DNA of 64,000 bases from Vibrio sp. 10N.261.45.E2 (GCF_002875705.1 NZ_MCZZ01000113.1:1-64000); one strand, 5' to 3'. Numbered from the stretch's first letter, positions 48,342 to 58,983 are shown. Program-made: numbers and translations. The notes: generated from the sequence alone by a model not told the origin.

Positions 48342-51251
48342 ATGACATTTGCTTTGGGGCAACGCTGGATAAGCGATACGGAGAGCGATTTAGGTTTAGG
48401 TACCGTTGTAGCAATGGATGCTCGCACAGTGACACTAATGTTTGCAGCGTCAGAAGAGAACCGTGTGTATGCACGTACTGATGCTCCCGTAACCCGAGTA
48501 ACGTTTAATGTAGGCGATGTCATTGAATGCCAAGAAGGTTGGTCTCTGTCTGTTGAAGAAGTTATCGAAGACAAAGGGCTACTGACTTACTTGGGTACTC
48601 GTGAAGATACTCAAGAAACAGAAGTTACTCTGCGTGAAATCTTCTTAAGCAACCAGATCCGCTTTAACAAACCACAAGACAAACTGTACGCAGGTCAAAT
48701 CGACCGTATGGATAACTTTGTGTTGCGTTACCGTGCGCTAAGCAATCAATACCAACAGCACAAGAGCCCAATGCGTGGCTTGTGTGGTATGCGTGCTGGC
48801 TTAATTCCTCACCAACTGTACATCGCTCATGAAGTGGGTCGTCGTCACGCTCCACGCGTTTTACTGGCCGATGAAGTTGGCTTAGGTAAAACCATTGAAG
48901 CAGGCATGATCATTCACCAACAAGTATTGTCTGGCCGTGCAGAACGTATTCTGATTGTGGTTCCTGAAACTCTACAACACCAATGGTTAGTTGAGATGAT
49001 GCGCCGTTTCAACCTGCACTTCTCTATCTTTGATGAAGAGCGTTGTATTGAAGCTTTTGCTGAATCAGACAACCCGTTTGATACCCAGCAATATGTTCTA
49101 TGTTCTTTGGATTTCCTACGTAAGAGCCGCAAGCGCTATGAGCAAGCACTTGAAGGCGAGTGGGATCTGTTGGTTGTCGATGAAGCGCACCACCTTGAGT
49201 GGAGCCAAGACAAACCAAGCCGTGAATACCAAGTGGTTGAAGGCTTAGCTGAAAATACTTCTGGCGTACTACTACTAACAGCAACTCCTGAACAGCTTGG
49301 TCGCGAGAGTCACTTTGCACGTCTGCGTCTTCTGGATCCTGATCGTTTCTACGATTACGAAGCATTCGTTGAAGAAGAAGATCAGTACGCACCAGTTGCT
49401 GATGCCGTAACGGCTCTGTTCTCGGGTGTGAAGCTTGAAAACAGTGCGAAGAACCAGATTACTGAGCTGCTTTCTGAGCAAGACGTTGAGCCTCTGTTTC
49501 GTGTTATCGAAGGTGATAGCAGCGAAGAAGAGCAAGCACTAGCTCGCCAAGAATTGATTGATAACCTTATGGATCGCCATGGCACTGGCCGTGTTCTATT
49601 TAGAAACACACGTGCTGCAATCAAAGGCTTCCCTAAGCGAAATGTAAACCTACTGCCGATGGATATTCCAACGCAGTACACCACCTCGATGCGTGTCTCG
49701 GGCATGATCGGCGGCAAGATGGCTCCTGAAGCTCGTGCAATGAAGATGCTGTACCCAGAAGAGATCTTCCAAGAGTTTGAAGGTGAAGATTCAAGCTGGT
49801 GGCAGTTCGATTCACGTGTTAACTGGCTGATTGAAAAGATCCAAGACAAGCGCAGCGAAAAGATTCTAGTGATCGCCTCTCGTGCAAGTACTGCTCTTCA
49901 ACTAGAGCAAGCATTGCGTGAGCGTGAAGGTGTACGTGCAACTGTATTCCATGAAGGCATGTCGATTCTAGAGCGTGATAAAGCGGCGGCTTACTTCGCT
50001 CAAGAAGAGGGGGGGGCTCAGGTTCTTATCTGTAGTGAGATCGGCTCTGAAGGTCGTAACTTCCAGTTCGCAAACCAGTTAGTGATGTTTGATCTGCCGT
50101 TCAACCCAGATTTGCTTGAGCAACGTATTGGTCGTTTGGACCGTATTGGTCAGCTGCGTGATATCGACATTCATGTTCCTTACCTAAAAGGCACATCACA
50201 GGCGATTCTTGCGCGTTGGTTCGATGAAGGTCTGAACGCATTTGCAGAGACGTGCCCAACGGGTCGCACGGTTTACGATAAGTACTCAGATGTTCTTATT
50301 GAGATGCTGGCTTCTGGTAACACAGAGCAACTTGATGAAGTGATTGAAGAGTCTGCCAAGCTAAACCAAAGCCTGAAATCAGATCTAGAAAAAGGCCGTG
50401 ATCGCCTATTAGAGATGCACTCAAACGGCGGCGACAAAGCGCATGAGATTGCAGAAAAGATCGCGTCGACTGACGGCGATACTAACCTAGTGACGTTTGC
50501 ACTGAGCCTGTTCGACACGATTGGTTTAAACCAGGACGACAAGGGTGAAAATGCTCTCGTTGTAACCCCGTCTGAGCACATGATGGTACCAAGCTACCCA
50601 GGCTTACCTTACGAAGGTGCGACTATCACGTTCGACCGTGATACCGCACTTTCTCGTGAAGACATGAACTTCATTAGCTGGGAACACCCAATGATTCAGG
50701 GCGGTATTGATCTGCTATTGAGTGAAGGTGTGGGTGCATCAGCGGTATCGCTATTGAAAAACAAAGCGCTGCCTGTGGGTACTATTCTGCTTGAGCTGGT
50801 TTACCTTGTGGATGCGCAAGCGCCGAAGCGCAGCGGTATCAGCCAGTTCTTACCTAAGACACCAATTCGTTTGATGATGGATGGCCGCGGTAACGATCTA
50901 TCTGCTCAGGTTGAGTTTGATAGCTTTAACCGTCAGCTAAGCCCTGTAAACCGTCACTTAGCGAGCAAGCTAGTGAACTCGGTGCAAGGCGAGATCCACA
51001 AGCTAATTGAAGCGGGTGAGACGCACGTACTTCCTAAAGTGGAAGAAGTGCGAGAACAAGCTCAACGAGACATGCAAACTAACCTGAACGGCGAATTAGA
51101 GCGTCTACAAGCACTTAAAGCCGTAAACCCTAACATTCGTGATGAAGAGCTAGAAGTTATCGAAGCTCAAATCAATGAACTGACAGGTTACATCAGCAAA
51201 GCTCAGGTTCAACTCGATTCATTACGCTTGATTGTGGTTTCTCACAACTAG
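48342..51251 (+). CDS. rapA: RNA polymerase-associated ATPase RapA (HepA)
   Basis: RapA is a Swi2/Snf2 ATPase that binds RNA polymerase and helps recycle stalled or post-termination complexes. The 969-residue protein (E. coli 968) has two N-terminal Tudor-like domains (about 1-107), helicase motif [13 protein letters not shown] near 168, motif [10 protein letters not shown] near 281, and motifs V-VI with [11 protein letters not shown] near 602. The ATG at 48342 has GAGG about eight bases before it. Its end is marked by a strong palindrome. Confidence 0.97.
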   Translation: MTFALGQRWISDTESDLGLGTVVAMDARTVTLMFAASEENRVYARTDAPVTRVTFNVGDVIECQEGWSLSVEEVIEDKGLLTYLGTREDTQETEVTLREIFLSNQIRFNKPQDKLYAGQIDRMDNFVLRYRALSNQYQQHKSPMRGLCGMRAGLIPHQLYIAHEVGRRHAPRVLLADEVGLGKTIEAGMIIHQQVLSGRAERILIVVPETLQHQWLVEMMRRFNLHFSIFDEERCIEAFAESDNPFDTQQYVLCSLDFLRKSRKRYEQALEGEWDLLVVDEAHHLEWSQDKPSREYQVVEGLAENTSGVLLLTATPEQLGRESHFARLRLLDPDRFYDYEAFVEEEDQYAPVADAVTALFSGVKLENSAKNQITELLSEQDVEPLFRVIEGDSSEEEQALARQELIDNLMDRHGTGRVLFRNTRAAIKGFPKRNVNLLPMDIPTQYTTSMRVSGMIGGKMAPEARAMKMLYPEEIFQEFEGEDSSWWQFDSRVNWLIEKIQDKRSEKILVIASRASTALQLEQALREREGVRATVFHEGMSILERDKAAAYFAQEEGGAQVLICSEIGSEGRNFQFANQLVMFDLPFNPDLLEQRIGRLDRIGQLRDIDIHVPYLKGTSQAILARWFDEGLNAFAETCPTGRTVYDKYSDVLIEMLASGNTEQLDEVIEESAKLNQSLKSDLEKGRDRLLEMHSNGGDKAHEIAEKIASTDGDTNLVTFALSLFDTIGLNQDDKGENALVVTPSEHMMVPSYPGLPYEGATITFDRDTALSREDMNFISWEHPMIQGGIDLLLSEGVGASAVSLLKNKALPVGTILLELVYLVDAQAPKRSGISQFLPKTPIRLMMDGRGNDLSAQVEFDSFNRQLSPVNRHLASKLVNSVQGEIHKLIEAGETHVLPKVEEVREQAQRDMQTNLNGELERLQALKAVNPNIRDEELEVIEAQINELTGYISKAQVQLDSLRLIVVSHN

Positions 51252-51278
51252 TTTTGAATTAGCGAAATGCTTCAACGA

Positions 51279-51307
51279 AATAAGGCCTTCATCATGAAGG
51301 CCTTATT
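51279..51307. terminator. Long palindrome between rapA and the Nramp-like gene
   Basis: AATAAGGCCTTCAT, one base, then ATGAAGGCCTTATT: a 14-bp perfect inverted repeat between convergent genes. T-runs are short on both sides, so it is a likely but not classic bidirectional terminator. Confidence 0.7.
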
Positions 51308-51381
51308 GTTATCTAGCATTTGAAAACTGTATCGGTTGTTGAAATATGTATTAGTTGATGAGAGATGTTTTGGCTGAGGGA

Positions 51382-52662
51382 TTACATCAACCACTTCCAC
51401 CAAACAAATATCGCTAAGAAACCAAATAGGTAAATAAGGCCTGCGACAGACAACCATTTTAGCTTGCTGCCGATAGCTAGAGCTTTTGGAAGCTTAGCTT
51501 TGTTCACTAAGATGAAGTTAAGCAGCGCGAAGAATGGCGTAGTCGCAAAGGCTAGCACCATCGCAAAATCCAACATTGGCATCAGTGCTGCGCTAAAGAA
51601 CATCACAATCGCCAATGCCGCGATAGAGACAATGATTATCCAACCTTGCAGCATTCTTGGGCGCGAGTCTTTTTTGAATAATAGACGTTGTGATTCAGCA
51701 AGCACACGTGAGTAGCCATCGATAACCGTAATCGTGCTACCAAAGATACAGAAGAAAGCGATAAGAGCTATTAATGGACGAGACCATTCACCAATTGTAG
51801 AAGCGTAGATACCGACCAATTGATGAGTGAAGCCAACACCAGAGCGAGACAGTTCAACACCTGAACCGTGAAGCACTAACGCCCCTAGCGCAACGAATAC
51901 TAAAGCAAGCAGTGCAGTACCAATGTAGCCGACATTGAAATCGAACAGTGCTGATTGAGCAGTCACTTCTTGTTTCTCTTTTTGGCTTTTTAGCCACATA
52001 GAGGTGATGCTTGAGATCTCGATAGGTGCAGGCATCCACCCCATGGTTACCACGATAAAGCCAATAGCAGCCAAAGACCAAGGTGATGGTGGAACAAAAG
52101 CGGCGTCAGGTTCGACTGGAGAACCTATCGCAATCGCAACTGCAGCTAAGGTTGTGATGGTCAGGATCGCCATGATCGCTTTGGATAACGTATCAAGCGC
52201 ACGATAGTGGCCAGCAAATAGAATGATCAAACAGGTCGCCAACACGATCATACACAATGTGCTGGTCGCTAAATCGAAAGGAATGAAGTAACTCAGTAGG
52301 CTTGCACTGAATAACAACAAAGCAGCGGTATTCACGACCGCAGAAATAGCACTCAAGATCGAAAAGATCACAAGGTATGGACGGCCTAGGTTAGAGTAAC
52401 CCTCAACCAGGCTTTGACCTGTTCCTAATGTATATTGGATACCGGCTCTGAAGAATGGGTACTTAAATATGTTTACGAGGATAATAAGCGCGGCTAGCTG
52501 CCAACCATAAATTGCACCAGCTTTGGTTGAGGCTACTAAATGAGAGCCACCTACCGCTGCTGCGGCCATCATAATACCTGGGCCAAGAGACTTAATTAAA
52601 CTTGATAGGGGAGCTGAGGTTGGTGTTTTTGTATTAGTGTTTTTAACCGTACTTTCCATCAT
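51382..52662 (-). CDS. Nramp-superfamily transporter lacking the DPGN motif
   Basis: A 426-residue inner-membrane protein with about 11 hydrophobic helices and an Nramp-like course. In classic Nramp/MntH carriers the first helix carries DPGN, which binds the metal. Here that helix reads GPGIMMAAAAVGGSHLVAS (about 27-45), with no Asp or Asn at those positions. The sixth helix has GWMPAPIE instead of MPH. Manganese or iron transport therefore should not be assumed; magnesium, another cation, or a non-metal substrate are open. Two ATGs (52662, 52659) follow AAAGGA; either may be used. Divergent from rluA, convergent with rapA. Confidence 0.78.
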   Translation of the reverse strand: MMESTVKNTNTKTPTSAPLSSLIKSLGPGIMMAAAAVGGSHLVASTKAGAIYGWQLAALIILVNIFKYPFFRAGIQYTLGTGQSLVEGYSNLGRPYLVIFSILSAISAVVNTAALLLFSASLLSYFIPFDLATSTLCMIVLATCLIILFAGHYRALDTLSKAIMAILTITTLAAVAIAIGSPVEPDAAFVPPSPWSLAAIGFIVVTMGWMPAPIEISSITSMWLKSQKEKQEVTAQSALFDFNVGYIGTALLALVFVALGALVLHGSGVELSRSGVGFTHQLVGIYASTIGEWSRPLIALIAFFCIFGSTITVIDGYSRVLAESQRLLFKKDSRPRMLQGWIIIVSIAALAIVMFFSAALMPMLDFAMVLAFATTPFFALLNFILVNKAKLPKALAIGSKLKWLSVAGLIYLFGFLAIFVWWKWLM

Positions 52663-52817
52663 TTTTCCTTTGATGCTGACTTCTTATTATCCGTTACCCT
52701 ATCAATACCATGTTTTGTAAAGTCGTCAACTTTTATGTACAAAAATGTTTGAAATTGTATTTAATAATAAACAAATCAACCGAAAATTATTTATTCATCA
52801 GTAGTTAAGAGGCTTCA

Positions 52818-53552
52818 ATGGCGTTAGAACAGTACACACCACCACGTGAACCTTGGATCGATATCGTTTATCAAGATGACGATATTTTTGTGGTGAACAA
52901 GCCTGCGGGTCTACTTTCAGTACCGGGCAGGTTGCCAGAACATTACGACAGCATGTGGAGTCGTTTGGTGGAGGAATTTCCGGAGATTCAGGTTGTTCAC
53001 CGTTTGGACATGTCGACCTCAGGCTTGATGTTGTTGGCTAAGCATAAGCAGGCAGAACGTCATTTGAAGAAGCAGTTCCAATATCGCTTGACTCACAAGC
53101 TCTATTACGCGCGAGTATGGGGTTCAGTTGAAGAGAAAGAAGGCTTGATTGACCTTCCTCTTATTTGTGACTGGCCAAATAGGCCGAAGCAGAAAGTGTG
53201 TTTCGAGGATGGTAAATCATCTCAGACTCGCTATGTGGTCGAGCAAGAGGAGCAACAAACGACTTTATTGAAGCTACTGCCTATCACGGGACGCTCTCAT
53301 CAGTTGCGTGTTCACTGCATGGAACTAGGGAATCCAATCGTTGGAGATGAGTTTTATGCGACGTCAGATGCATTTAACTGTAGCGATAGATTGGCTCTGC
53401 ATGCGTGTGAGTTGAGTTTTTATCATCCAGCGAATAATCAGTTATTCAAAGCCTTCGTGCCATGCGAATTTTATCCTCAAGCATTGCCACAAATAGAACA
53501 GCACTTTGAAATTGCGCCAGAGCTTCCAGACTACAGCAAGCTAAAAGCTTAG
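52818..53552 (+). CDS. rluA: Pseudouridine synthase RluA
   Basis: RluA makes pseudouridine 746 in 23S rRNA and 32 in several tRNAs. The 244-residue protein has the RluA signature HRLDMSTSGL with catalytic Asp64, KPAGLLSVPG near 28-37 and the C-terminal GRSHQLRVH. There is no S4 domain, which distinguishes it from RluC/RluD. In E. coli it lies next to rapA; here the Nramp-like gene is inserted between. AGAGG precedes the ATG. Confidence 0.93.
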   Translation: MALEQYTPPREPWIDIVYQDDDIFVVNKPAGLLSVPGRLPEHYDSMWSRLVEEFPEIQVVHRLDMSTSGLMLLAKHKQAERHLKKQFQYRLTHKLYYARVWGSVEEKEGLIDLPLICDWPNRPKQKVCFEDGKSSQTRYVVEQEEQQTTLLKLLPITGRSHQLRVHCMELGNPIVGDEFYATSDAFNCSDRLALHACELSFYHPANNQLFKAFVPCEFYPQALPQIEQHFEIAPELPDYSKLKA

Positions 53553-53586
53553 AATGATGCCATCAATATCAATTCAAGGACGTACA

Positions 53587-54549
53587 ATGCCGAAGTTGAA
53601 AGTGGTCTTTCTCGACAGAGCCACCATCCCATCTCAAATCCATTTAAAACCTCTCAGCTTTGAACATGAATGGGTTGAGTATGACTTTACAGCTCCAGAG
53701 CTCGTTGCTGAGCGCGTTGTGGGAGCGGATGTCGTGATCACCAATAAGGTTGTGCTCAACGCTGACAATTTAGCTCAAGCACATCAACTTAAGCTGATCG
53801 CTGTGTCAGCGACTGGTGTCAACAATGTCGATGTCGACTACTGCAAGGGCAACAATATCGAAGTGACTAACGTACAAGGCTATGCGACTCAGTCGGTACC
53901 TGAACATGTTATTGCAATGCTGTTTACGTTAAAGCGAAACCTCGTGGGTTATCACCAAGATATTGAAGCGGGAGAGTGGCAGAAGGATAAGCAGTTCTGT
54001 TTCTTTACTCATCCGATTCAAGATGTAGCGGGCAGCACATTGGGTTTAATCGGCAGTGGCAGCTTAGGACAAGCAACAGCGATATTAGCTAAAGCGATTG
54101 GTATGAAGGTCATCTTTGCAGAACGTAAAGGGTCTGACTCTTGTCGAGAAGGGTATCTGCCTTTTGAAACTGTTTTAAAGCAAGCGGATACGATCAGCTT
54201 ACATTGTCCATTAACCGAAGCGACTCTAAATCTGATTTCAGAACGAGAACTCGCGATGATGAAACCAGGTGCAGTGTTAATCAATGCTGGGCGCGGTGGG
54301 TTAGTGGATGAAGAGGCTTTAGTTGGTGCTTTGAAGAACAATCAAATCGCTGGAGCGGGCATGGATGTGTTTACTCAAGAGCCGGCTGATAACTCGAATC
54401 CACTATTGGCTAACAGCCATTTACCAAACTTACTGCTTACACCACATGTGGCATGGGGCAGTGACAGTTCAATTCAAAAGCTGTCTGATATCTTAATCGA
54501 TAACATTGATGGCTTTATTGCTGGTCATCCGCAAAACTTAGTCAGTTAA
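53587..54549 (+). CDS. D-2-hydroxyacid dehydrogenase (hydroxypyruvate/glycerate type)
   Basis: This NAD(P)-dependent enzyme interconverts 2-keto acids and D-2-hydroxy acids. The 320-residue product has the Rossmann loop GLIGSGSLGQ near 149, the substrate Arg in NAGRGGLVDE, Glu in DVFTQEP, and catalytic His in TPHVAWGS. I chose the ATG at 53587, six bases after AAGGA; an ATG at 53554 immediately after rluA would add eleven residues. It is two codons from rluA's stop by that alternative, so cotranscription with rluA is likely. Glyoxylate/hydroxypyruvate is the best substrate guess. Confidence 0.87.
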   Translation: MPKLKVVFLDRATIPSQIHLKPLSFEHEWVEYDFTAPELVAERVVGADVVITNKVVLNADNLAQAHQLKLIAVSATGVNNVDVDYCKGNNIEVTNVQGYATQSVPEHVIAMLFTLKRNLVGYHQDIEAGEWQKDKQFCFFTHPIQDVAGSTLGLIGSGSLGQATAILAKAIGMKVIFAERKGSDSCREGYLPFETVLKQADTISLHCPLTEATLNLISERELAMMKPGAVLINAGRGGLVDEEALVGALKNNQIAGAGMDVFTQEPADNSNPLLANSHLPNLLLTPHVAWGSDSSIQKLSDILIDNIDGFIAGHPQNLVS

Positions 54550-54581
54550 ATGATTAGTTAAGTGGCGTGAGTTAAAAACAA

Positions 54582-54613
54582 AAAAAGGTTGGCTGTTAGA
54601 CCAACCTTTTTAG
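54582..54613 (+). terminator. Terminator after the D-2-hydroxyacid dehydrogenase gene
   Basis: AAAAGGTTGG pairs with CCAACCTTTT around an 8-base loop, with T-runs on the plus side and A-runs opposite. It lies between convergent genes and may serve both. Confidence 0.85.
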
Positions 54614-54634
54614 ATTGTGTGTCGATTGAATGAC

Positions 54635-55072
54635 TTAACCTTGCGGCTTAACCACCAATACATTGATTGGTGAGTTCTGTACTACTTTGCTCGCAACAGA
54701 ACCCAGTACCACTTTGTCGATTTTCGAACGCTTATGGCTAGGCATCACGATTAGGTCTGCGCCAAGCTTTTCTGCATAGTCGAGAATCGTCGCGTAGGTT
54801 TTGCCCTCTGCAACATGAACTTTGTAAACCACTTCATCGTCGATGTGTTTATCGGCGAACTCTTTCAGCTGATTCTTAACATCTAGCTTCATTTGGTTCG
54901 CAGCATCTTTCGGGAAGTAAGACGCCACCATCGACATGTGAATGCCAGGTAGTACGTTTAGAATGTGGACTTCAGCATTGCTGTGTTTCGCGTGCCATAC
55001 CGCTAGTTCGACTGCTTTATCAGAAAAGCCTTTGTCGTTAAGATCAACGGGAACAAGGATTTGTCTATACAT
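54635..55072 (-). CDS. Universal stress protein, UspA family
   Basis: A 145-residue single-domain Usp. It starts MYRQILVPVDLNDKGFSDKA and ends with IVMPSHKRSKIDKVVLGSVASKV; the GSVASKV...SPINVLVV part is the ATP-binding loop typical of the UspFG branch. I chose the ATG at 55072, seven bases after AGAGACG; an extended start at 55111 adds a Lys/Arg/Cys-rich tail with no family match. It is about 110 bp downstream of the TRAP permease gene on the same strand. Usp genes often follow TRAP importers, as with TeaD in Halomonas. Confidence 0.9.
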   Translation of the reverse strand: MYRQILVPVDLNDKGFSDKAVELAVWHAKHSNAEVHILNVLPGIHMSMVASYFPKDAANQMKLDVKNQLKEFADKHIDDEVVYKVHVAEGKTYATILDYAEKLGADLIVMPSHKRSKIDKVVLGSVASKVVQNSPINVLVVKPQG

Positions 55073-55179
55073 GTATTCGTCTCTTTTTGAGCAGCGCTTA
55101 GTACATACCAAACGCTGTAATTATCTTTTCCATGTAGTAAAAAAGCCAAATAGAGTAGAGCGCTACTTGGCTCTATCCA

Positions 55180-57759
55180 TTACGCGCTAATCTCATCCTT
55201 ACGAGCACGCCTTCTTTGGTTCATCGCTAAACCAATCAAAATCAGTAGGGCAGGTAAGAATACCCACTCTTTCATTGGTCGATCTGCATCTTGGATAACG
55301 GATTTAATTTCCCAATCAAAGTCAATGCCAGCTGCTTCTGCAGGGCTACCGAACTCAACCATATCAACAATCATCTTGTCGTCAGTTTGTGTCAGCATTA
55401 GGCCCATTGAAGCAATGCGGTCTTCACTTGTTGTTGCAGAATCTTCAAATGGAAGGCGAACTGTTTTCTCAGAATAGTTACCTTCTAAGTTTTCACCGCC
55501 TACTCTTAATTCAAGTGATTGTCCCACAGATAGATTTTCTGTGATTTGAGCGATCTCAACTCCAGGTGAAAGAACTTTCTCTGGATAAATCATGTCCCAC
55601 CAGTAACCTGGGCGGAAGAAAGAGAAGGTCAGAACGATTAACAGCACCGTTTCCCACCACTTGTTCTTGGTAAACCACCAACCTTGAGTTGCTGCTGCAA
55701 AGATAAGTACCGCAGTAACAGAAGAGAAGATAGTCAGCGCTAAGTGCCACCAAGAATCAATGCCCATTAACAGTAGTTGGGTATTGAAGATAAACATGAA
55801 CGGCAAGATCGCGGTTCGTATATCGTAGGTAAAACCTTGGATACCGGTTCGAATCGGATCGGATTTCGCAATCGCGGCTGCTGCAAATGCTGCCAGACCT
55901 ACCGGAGGTGTGTCATCCGCGAGAATACCGAAGTAGAACACGAACAAGTGCACCGCAATCAGTGGGATGATAAGACCGTGCGCTGCACCTAGGGTTACGA
56001 TTACCGGAGCCATCAGCGTTGATACAACGATGTAGTTTGCTGTGGTTGGTAAGCCCATACCCAAGATTAAGCTGATTACCGCAGTAAATAGCAGCATAAG
56101 AATGATGCTACCGCCTGAGATGAACTCAACGAAATCAGTCATCACAAGACCGATACCGGTCAGAGTTACCACGCCAACAACCGTACCTGCAGCAGCTGTC
56201 GCTACACCGATACCAATCATGTTACGTGCGCCTGAAACCAAGCTCTCTGCTAGGTCAACGAAACCAGCTTTAGTTTGCTCTGCAAGATCGTCAGATTTGT
56301 TCATCAGAGTCATCAAAGGGCGCTGAGTGATCAAAATGAAGATCATGAACACGGTTGCCCAGAATGCAGATAGACCTGGAGAGAAACGTTCAACCGTTAA
56401 ACACCAAACTAGCACTACGATAGGCAGTAGGAAGTGCAAACCAGATTTAATCGTCGGGCCTGGATCCGGAACTTCTTTTAGGTCCGCATCGATTTCCATG
56501 CCACCTTCAGCGGCGTATTTTGCAGAAACTCGAACAAGAGCGACGTAAGCGATTAATAGCGCCACAGTTACAATTGGTGTTGCTGCTGCACCAAAGACAT
56601 CTTTCGTCCAACCCACGCCGTAGTATACCGCGGCACTGATGACACAAAGACCTAAAATGGTGCCAGTGAAAGACAGAAGGCTTTGCACGATAGTTGGTGT
56701 GTGACGGCGAGGTAGACCAGTCATGCCAGCTTTACATGCTTCTAAGTGAACAATGTAAATCAGCGCGATGTAAGAGATCAGAGCGGGCAGTAGCGCCGCC
56801 TTGATTACTTCTACATATGAGATGCCCACATACTCAACCATCAAGAATGCTGCAGCACCCATGATAGGTGGTGTTAATTGGCCGTTAGTTGAAGCAGCTA
56901 CTTCTACAGCACCTGCTTTTGTGCCCGGGAAACCAACGCGCTTCATTAGCGGGATAGTAAAAGTACCTGTGGTTACTACGTTAGCGATAGATGAACCAGA
57001 TACTAAACCTGATAGGCCAGAAGCAACAACGGCAGCTTTCGCTGGGCCGCCTTTCATGTGGCCAAGCAGAGAGAATGCAACTTTGATGAAGTAAGCACCT
57101 GCGCCTGCACGTTCTAGCATTGCACCAAATAGTACGAACAAGAATACGAATGACGTTGATACGCCAAGAGCTACACCGAATACACCTTCTGTTGTTAACC
57201 ACAGGTGAGACATTGCCTTGTTCAGGCTCGCACCTTTATGGGCAATAACGTCTGGCATGTGTGGACCGCCAAAGGTGTAAAGTAGGAATACTGCCGCCAC
57301 AACCATAAGAGGTGGACCTAAAGCGCGTCGTGTTGCTTCAAGCAGTAAAACCATGCCAAATACCGCAGCAACAATATCGAATGTTGTTGGTGCGCCCGAA
57401 CGACCGGCAAGTTCTGTGTAGAAAATATAGATATAAGAAGCTGAAAAACTACCTACCAGCGCTAATATCCAGTCGACTGCTGGGATGCGATCCCGAGGCG
57501 AGTTCTTCATGGCTGGATAAGCGGTAAAGGCTAGGAAAATAGCAAACGTAAGGTGAATTGCTCGAGCTTCAGTGTCGTTTAAAATTGCGAAGTTAAAAAT
57601 GAACGGCAGCGGAGATGCATACCAAAGTTGGAACAGTGACCAACATAGAGGCACAAACCATAAAATACGGCCTTGGATACCACGAGGGCTACGCGCACCA
57701 GTATCTGATTGTGCCACCATTTCTTGCACATCTGGAGACGGTGATGTTGTCTGCGTCAT
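55180..57759 (-). CDS. TRAP transporter fused permease, 4TM-12TM type, with C-terminal DUF3394/PDZ-like part
   Basis: TRAP permeases import organic acids or amino acids using a sodium gradient. The 859-residue protein joins a DctQ-like small subunit (first four or so helices) with a DctM-like large subunit (about 190-640), the arrangement seen with TAXI binding proteins. A GLPTTANYIVVSTLMAP motif lies near 565-585. After further helices, the C-terminus has a soluble stretch (about 760-830) with ASMGLMLTQTDDKMIV and FGSPAEAAGIDFDWEI, which looks like a PDZ fold, then a final helix. The ATG at 57759 follows AAGGA by eight bases; the frame extends to 57804 without a better site. Confidence 0.9.
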   Translation of the reverse strand: MTQTTSPSPDVQEMVAQSDTGARSPRGIQGRILWFVPLCWSLFQLWYASPLPFIFNFAILNDTEARAIHLTFAIFLAFTAYPAMKNSPRDRIPAVDWILALVGSFSASYIYIFYTELAGRSGAPTTFDIVAAVFGMVLLLEATRRALGPPLMVVAAVFLLYTFGGPHMPDVIAHKGASLNKAMSHLWLTTEGVFGVALGVSTSFVFLFVLFGAMLERAGAGAYFIKVAFSLLGHMKGGPAKAAVVASGLSGLVSGSSIANVVTTGTFTIPLMKRVGFPGTKAGAVEVAASTNGQLTPPIMGAAAFLMVEYVGISYVEVIKAALLPALISYIALIYIVHLEACKAGMTGLPRRHTPTIVQSLLSFTGTILGLCVISAAVYYGVGWTKDVFGAAATPIVTVALLIAYVALVRVSAKYAAEGGMEIDADLKEVPDPGPTIKSGLHFLLPIVVLVWCLTVERFSPGLSAFWATVFMIFILITQRPLMTLMNKSDDLAEQTKAGFVDLAESLVSGARNMIGIGVATAAAGTVVGVVTLTGIGLVMTDFVEFISGGSIILMLLFTAVISLILGMGLPTTANYIVVSTLMAPVIVTLGAAHGLIIPLIAVHLFVFYFGILADDTPPVGLAAFAAAAIAKSDPIRTGIQGFTYDIRTAILPFMFIFNTQLLLMGIDSWWHLALTIFSSVTAVLIFAAATQGWWFTKNKWWETVLLIVLTFSFFRPGYWWDMIYPEKVLSPGVEIAQITENLSVGQSLELRVGGENLEGNYSEKTVRLPFEDSATTSEDRIASMGLMLTQTDDKMIVDMVEFGSPAEAAGIDFDWEIKSVIQDADRPMKEWVFLPALLILIGLAMNQRRRARKDEISA

Positions 57760-57964
57760 GTACTTTATCCTTATTATTGATGGTCTGCCTTTTCTTACGA
57801 ACAACCAAACGTTATTTATTTCCTATCTAGTGTAGTGAATGGATAGGGAAATGCGTTCTTTGTTCGTCTTTGTCTTAGGCTTGATACGAAGGTAAGTCCT
57901 CCAACTTGGAGAAACTTAAAGGGTTGTTCTTTTCACTTAAGTTATTTTTATAAAACGTGAAAAG

Positions 57965-57993
57965 CCAATAAGGAGGGCTAGCCTCCTTATTGG
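57965..57993 (-). terminator. Strong hairpin inside the TRAP-TAXI operon
   Basis: CCAATAAGGAGG and CCTCCTTATTGG form a perfect 12-bp stem with a 5-base loop, 22 bases after the TAXI stop codon, followed on the minus strand by CTTTTC. It probably acts as a partial terminator or 3' stabiliser giving more binding protein than permease. Confidence 0.6.
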
Positions 57994-58014
57994 TGCCGTA
58001 GGCTTAAAGTAGAG

Positions 58015-58983
58015 TTACTTTAGAAGGCCCACTTCTTTGTAGTATTTTGCTGCGCCTGGGTGAAGAGGGATAGAGATACCCGCTTTAACCATGTCTTCTT
58101 TTTTCAGGTTAGCAAATGCTGGGTGTAGACGTTTGAAAGTGTCAAAGTTTTCAAATACTGCCTTAGCAACGTTGTATGCCACTTCTTCAGAAACGTCTGA
58201 AGTGGTTACCATAGTTGCAGCTACACCGAAGCTGTTTACGTCTGCGTCAGTACCACGGTACATACCAGCAGGAACTGTGCTGTAAGCGTAGTATGGGTTT
58301 TCAGCTACAATCTTGTCGATCTGTGGACCTGTTGCTGAAACCAGTTTTGCATCACAAGATGTTGTTGCTTCTTTGATTGATCCGTTCGGGTGACCAACCA
58401 TGTAGATGAATGCATCAATCTTGTTATCACAAAGTGCTTGTGAACGCTCAGAACCTTTAAGTTCAGAAGCAAGCTTGAAGCTGTCGTTAGTCCAGCCCAT
58501 CGCGTCCATTACAACACCCATCGTTGCACGGTCACCAGAGCCTGGGTTACCAATGTTTACACGCTTACCAGCTAGGTCAGAAACATTGTTGATGCCAGCA
58601 TCGGTACGAGCGATGATGTTGAACGGTTCTGTATGTAGAGAGAACATAGCGCGAAGTTTCTTGTATTCGCCCTGATCTTTGAACTTACTTGTACCGTTGT
58701 AGCCGTGGTATTGCCAGTCCGATTGAACAACACCGAAATCTAGTTCACCAGCACGGATGGTATTAACGTTGTAGATTGAACCACCAGTAGACTCTACAGA
58801 ACAACGAATGTTGTGGTCTTTGCGGCCCTTGTTCACTAGCTTACAAATTGCACCACCAGTTGGGTAGTAAACACCCGTAACTGAACCAGTACCAATTGTG
58901 ATGAACTCTTGAGCGTTAACAGCGCCAGCGCCCATTACAGCAGCTGCAATAGCACCAACTTTAATAAGTTTGGTAAATGCCAT
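58015..58983 (-). CDS. TAXI-family TRAP transporter solute-binding protein
   Basis: The 322-residue periplasmic protein captures the substrate and delivers it to the fused permease. The signal peptide ends at AVNA (residue 24), giving [20 protein letters not shown], the typical start of the TAXI group. The substrate cannot be read from the sequence; glutamate/glutamine or dicarboxylates are known for relatives. GGAAGGGAAA precedes the ATG. Its gene is upstream of the permease gene with a 255-bp gap containing a strong hairpin. Confidence 0.94.
   Translation of the reverse strand: MAFTKLIKVGAIAAAVMGAGAVNAQEFITIGTGSVTGVYYPTGGAICKLVNKGRKDHNIRCSVESTGGSIYNVNTIRAGELDFGVVQSDWQYHGYNGTSKFKDQGEYKKLRAMFSLHTEPFNIIARTDAGINNVSDLAGKRVNIGNPGSGDRATMGVVMDAMGWTNDSFKLASELKGSERSQALCDNKIDAFIYMVGHPNGSIKEATTSCDAKLVSATGPQIDKIVAENPYYAYSTVPAGMYRGTDADVNSFGVAATMVTTSDVSEEVAYNVAKAVFENFDTFKRLHPAFANLKKEDMVKAGISIPLHPGAAKYYKEVGLLK

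Noticed and set aside
55073..55111. Longer N-terminus for the universal stress protein
   Set aside because: The added MVCTKRCSKRDEY has no counterpart in the family, and the inner ATG has a better ribosome binding site.
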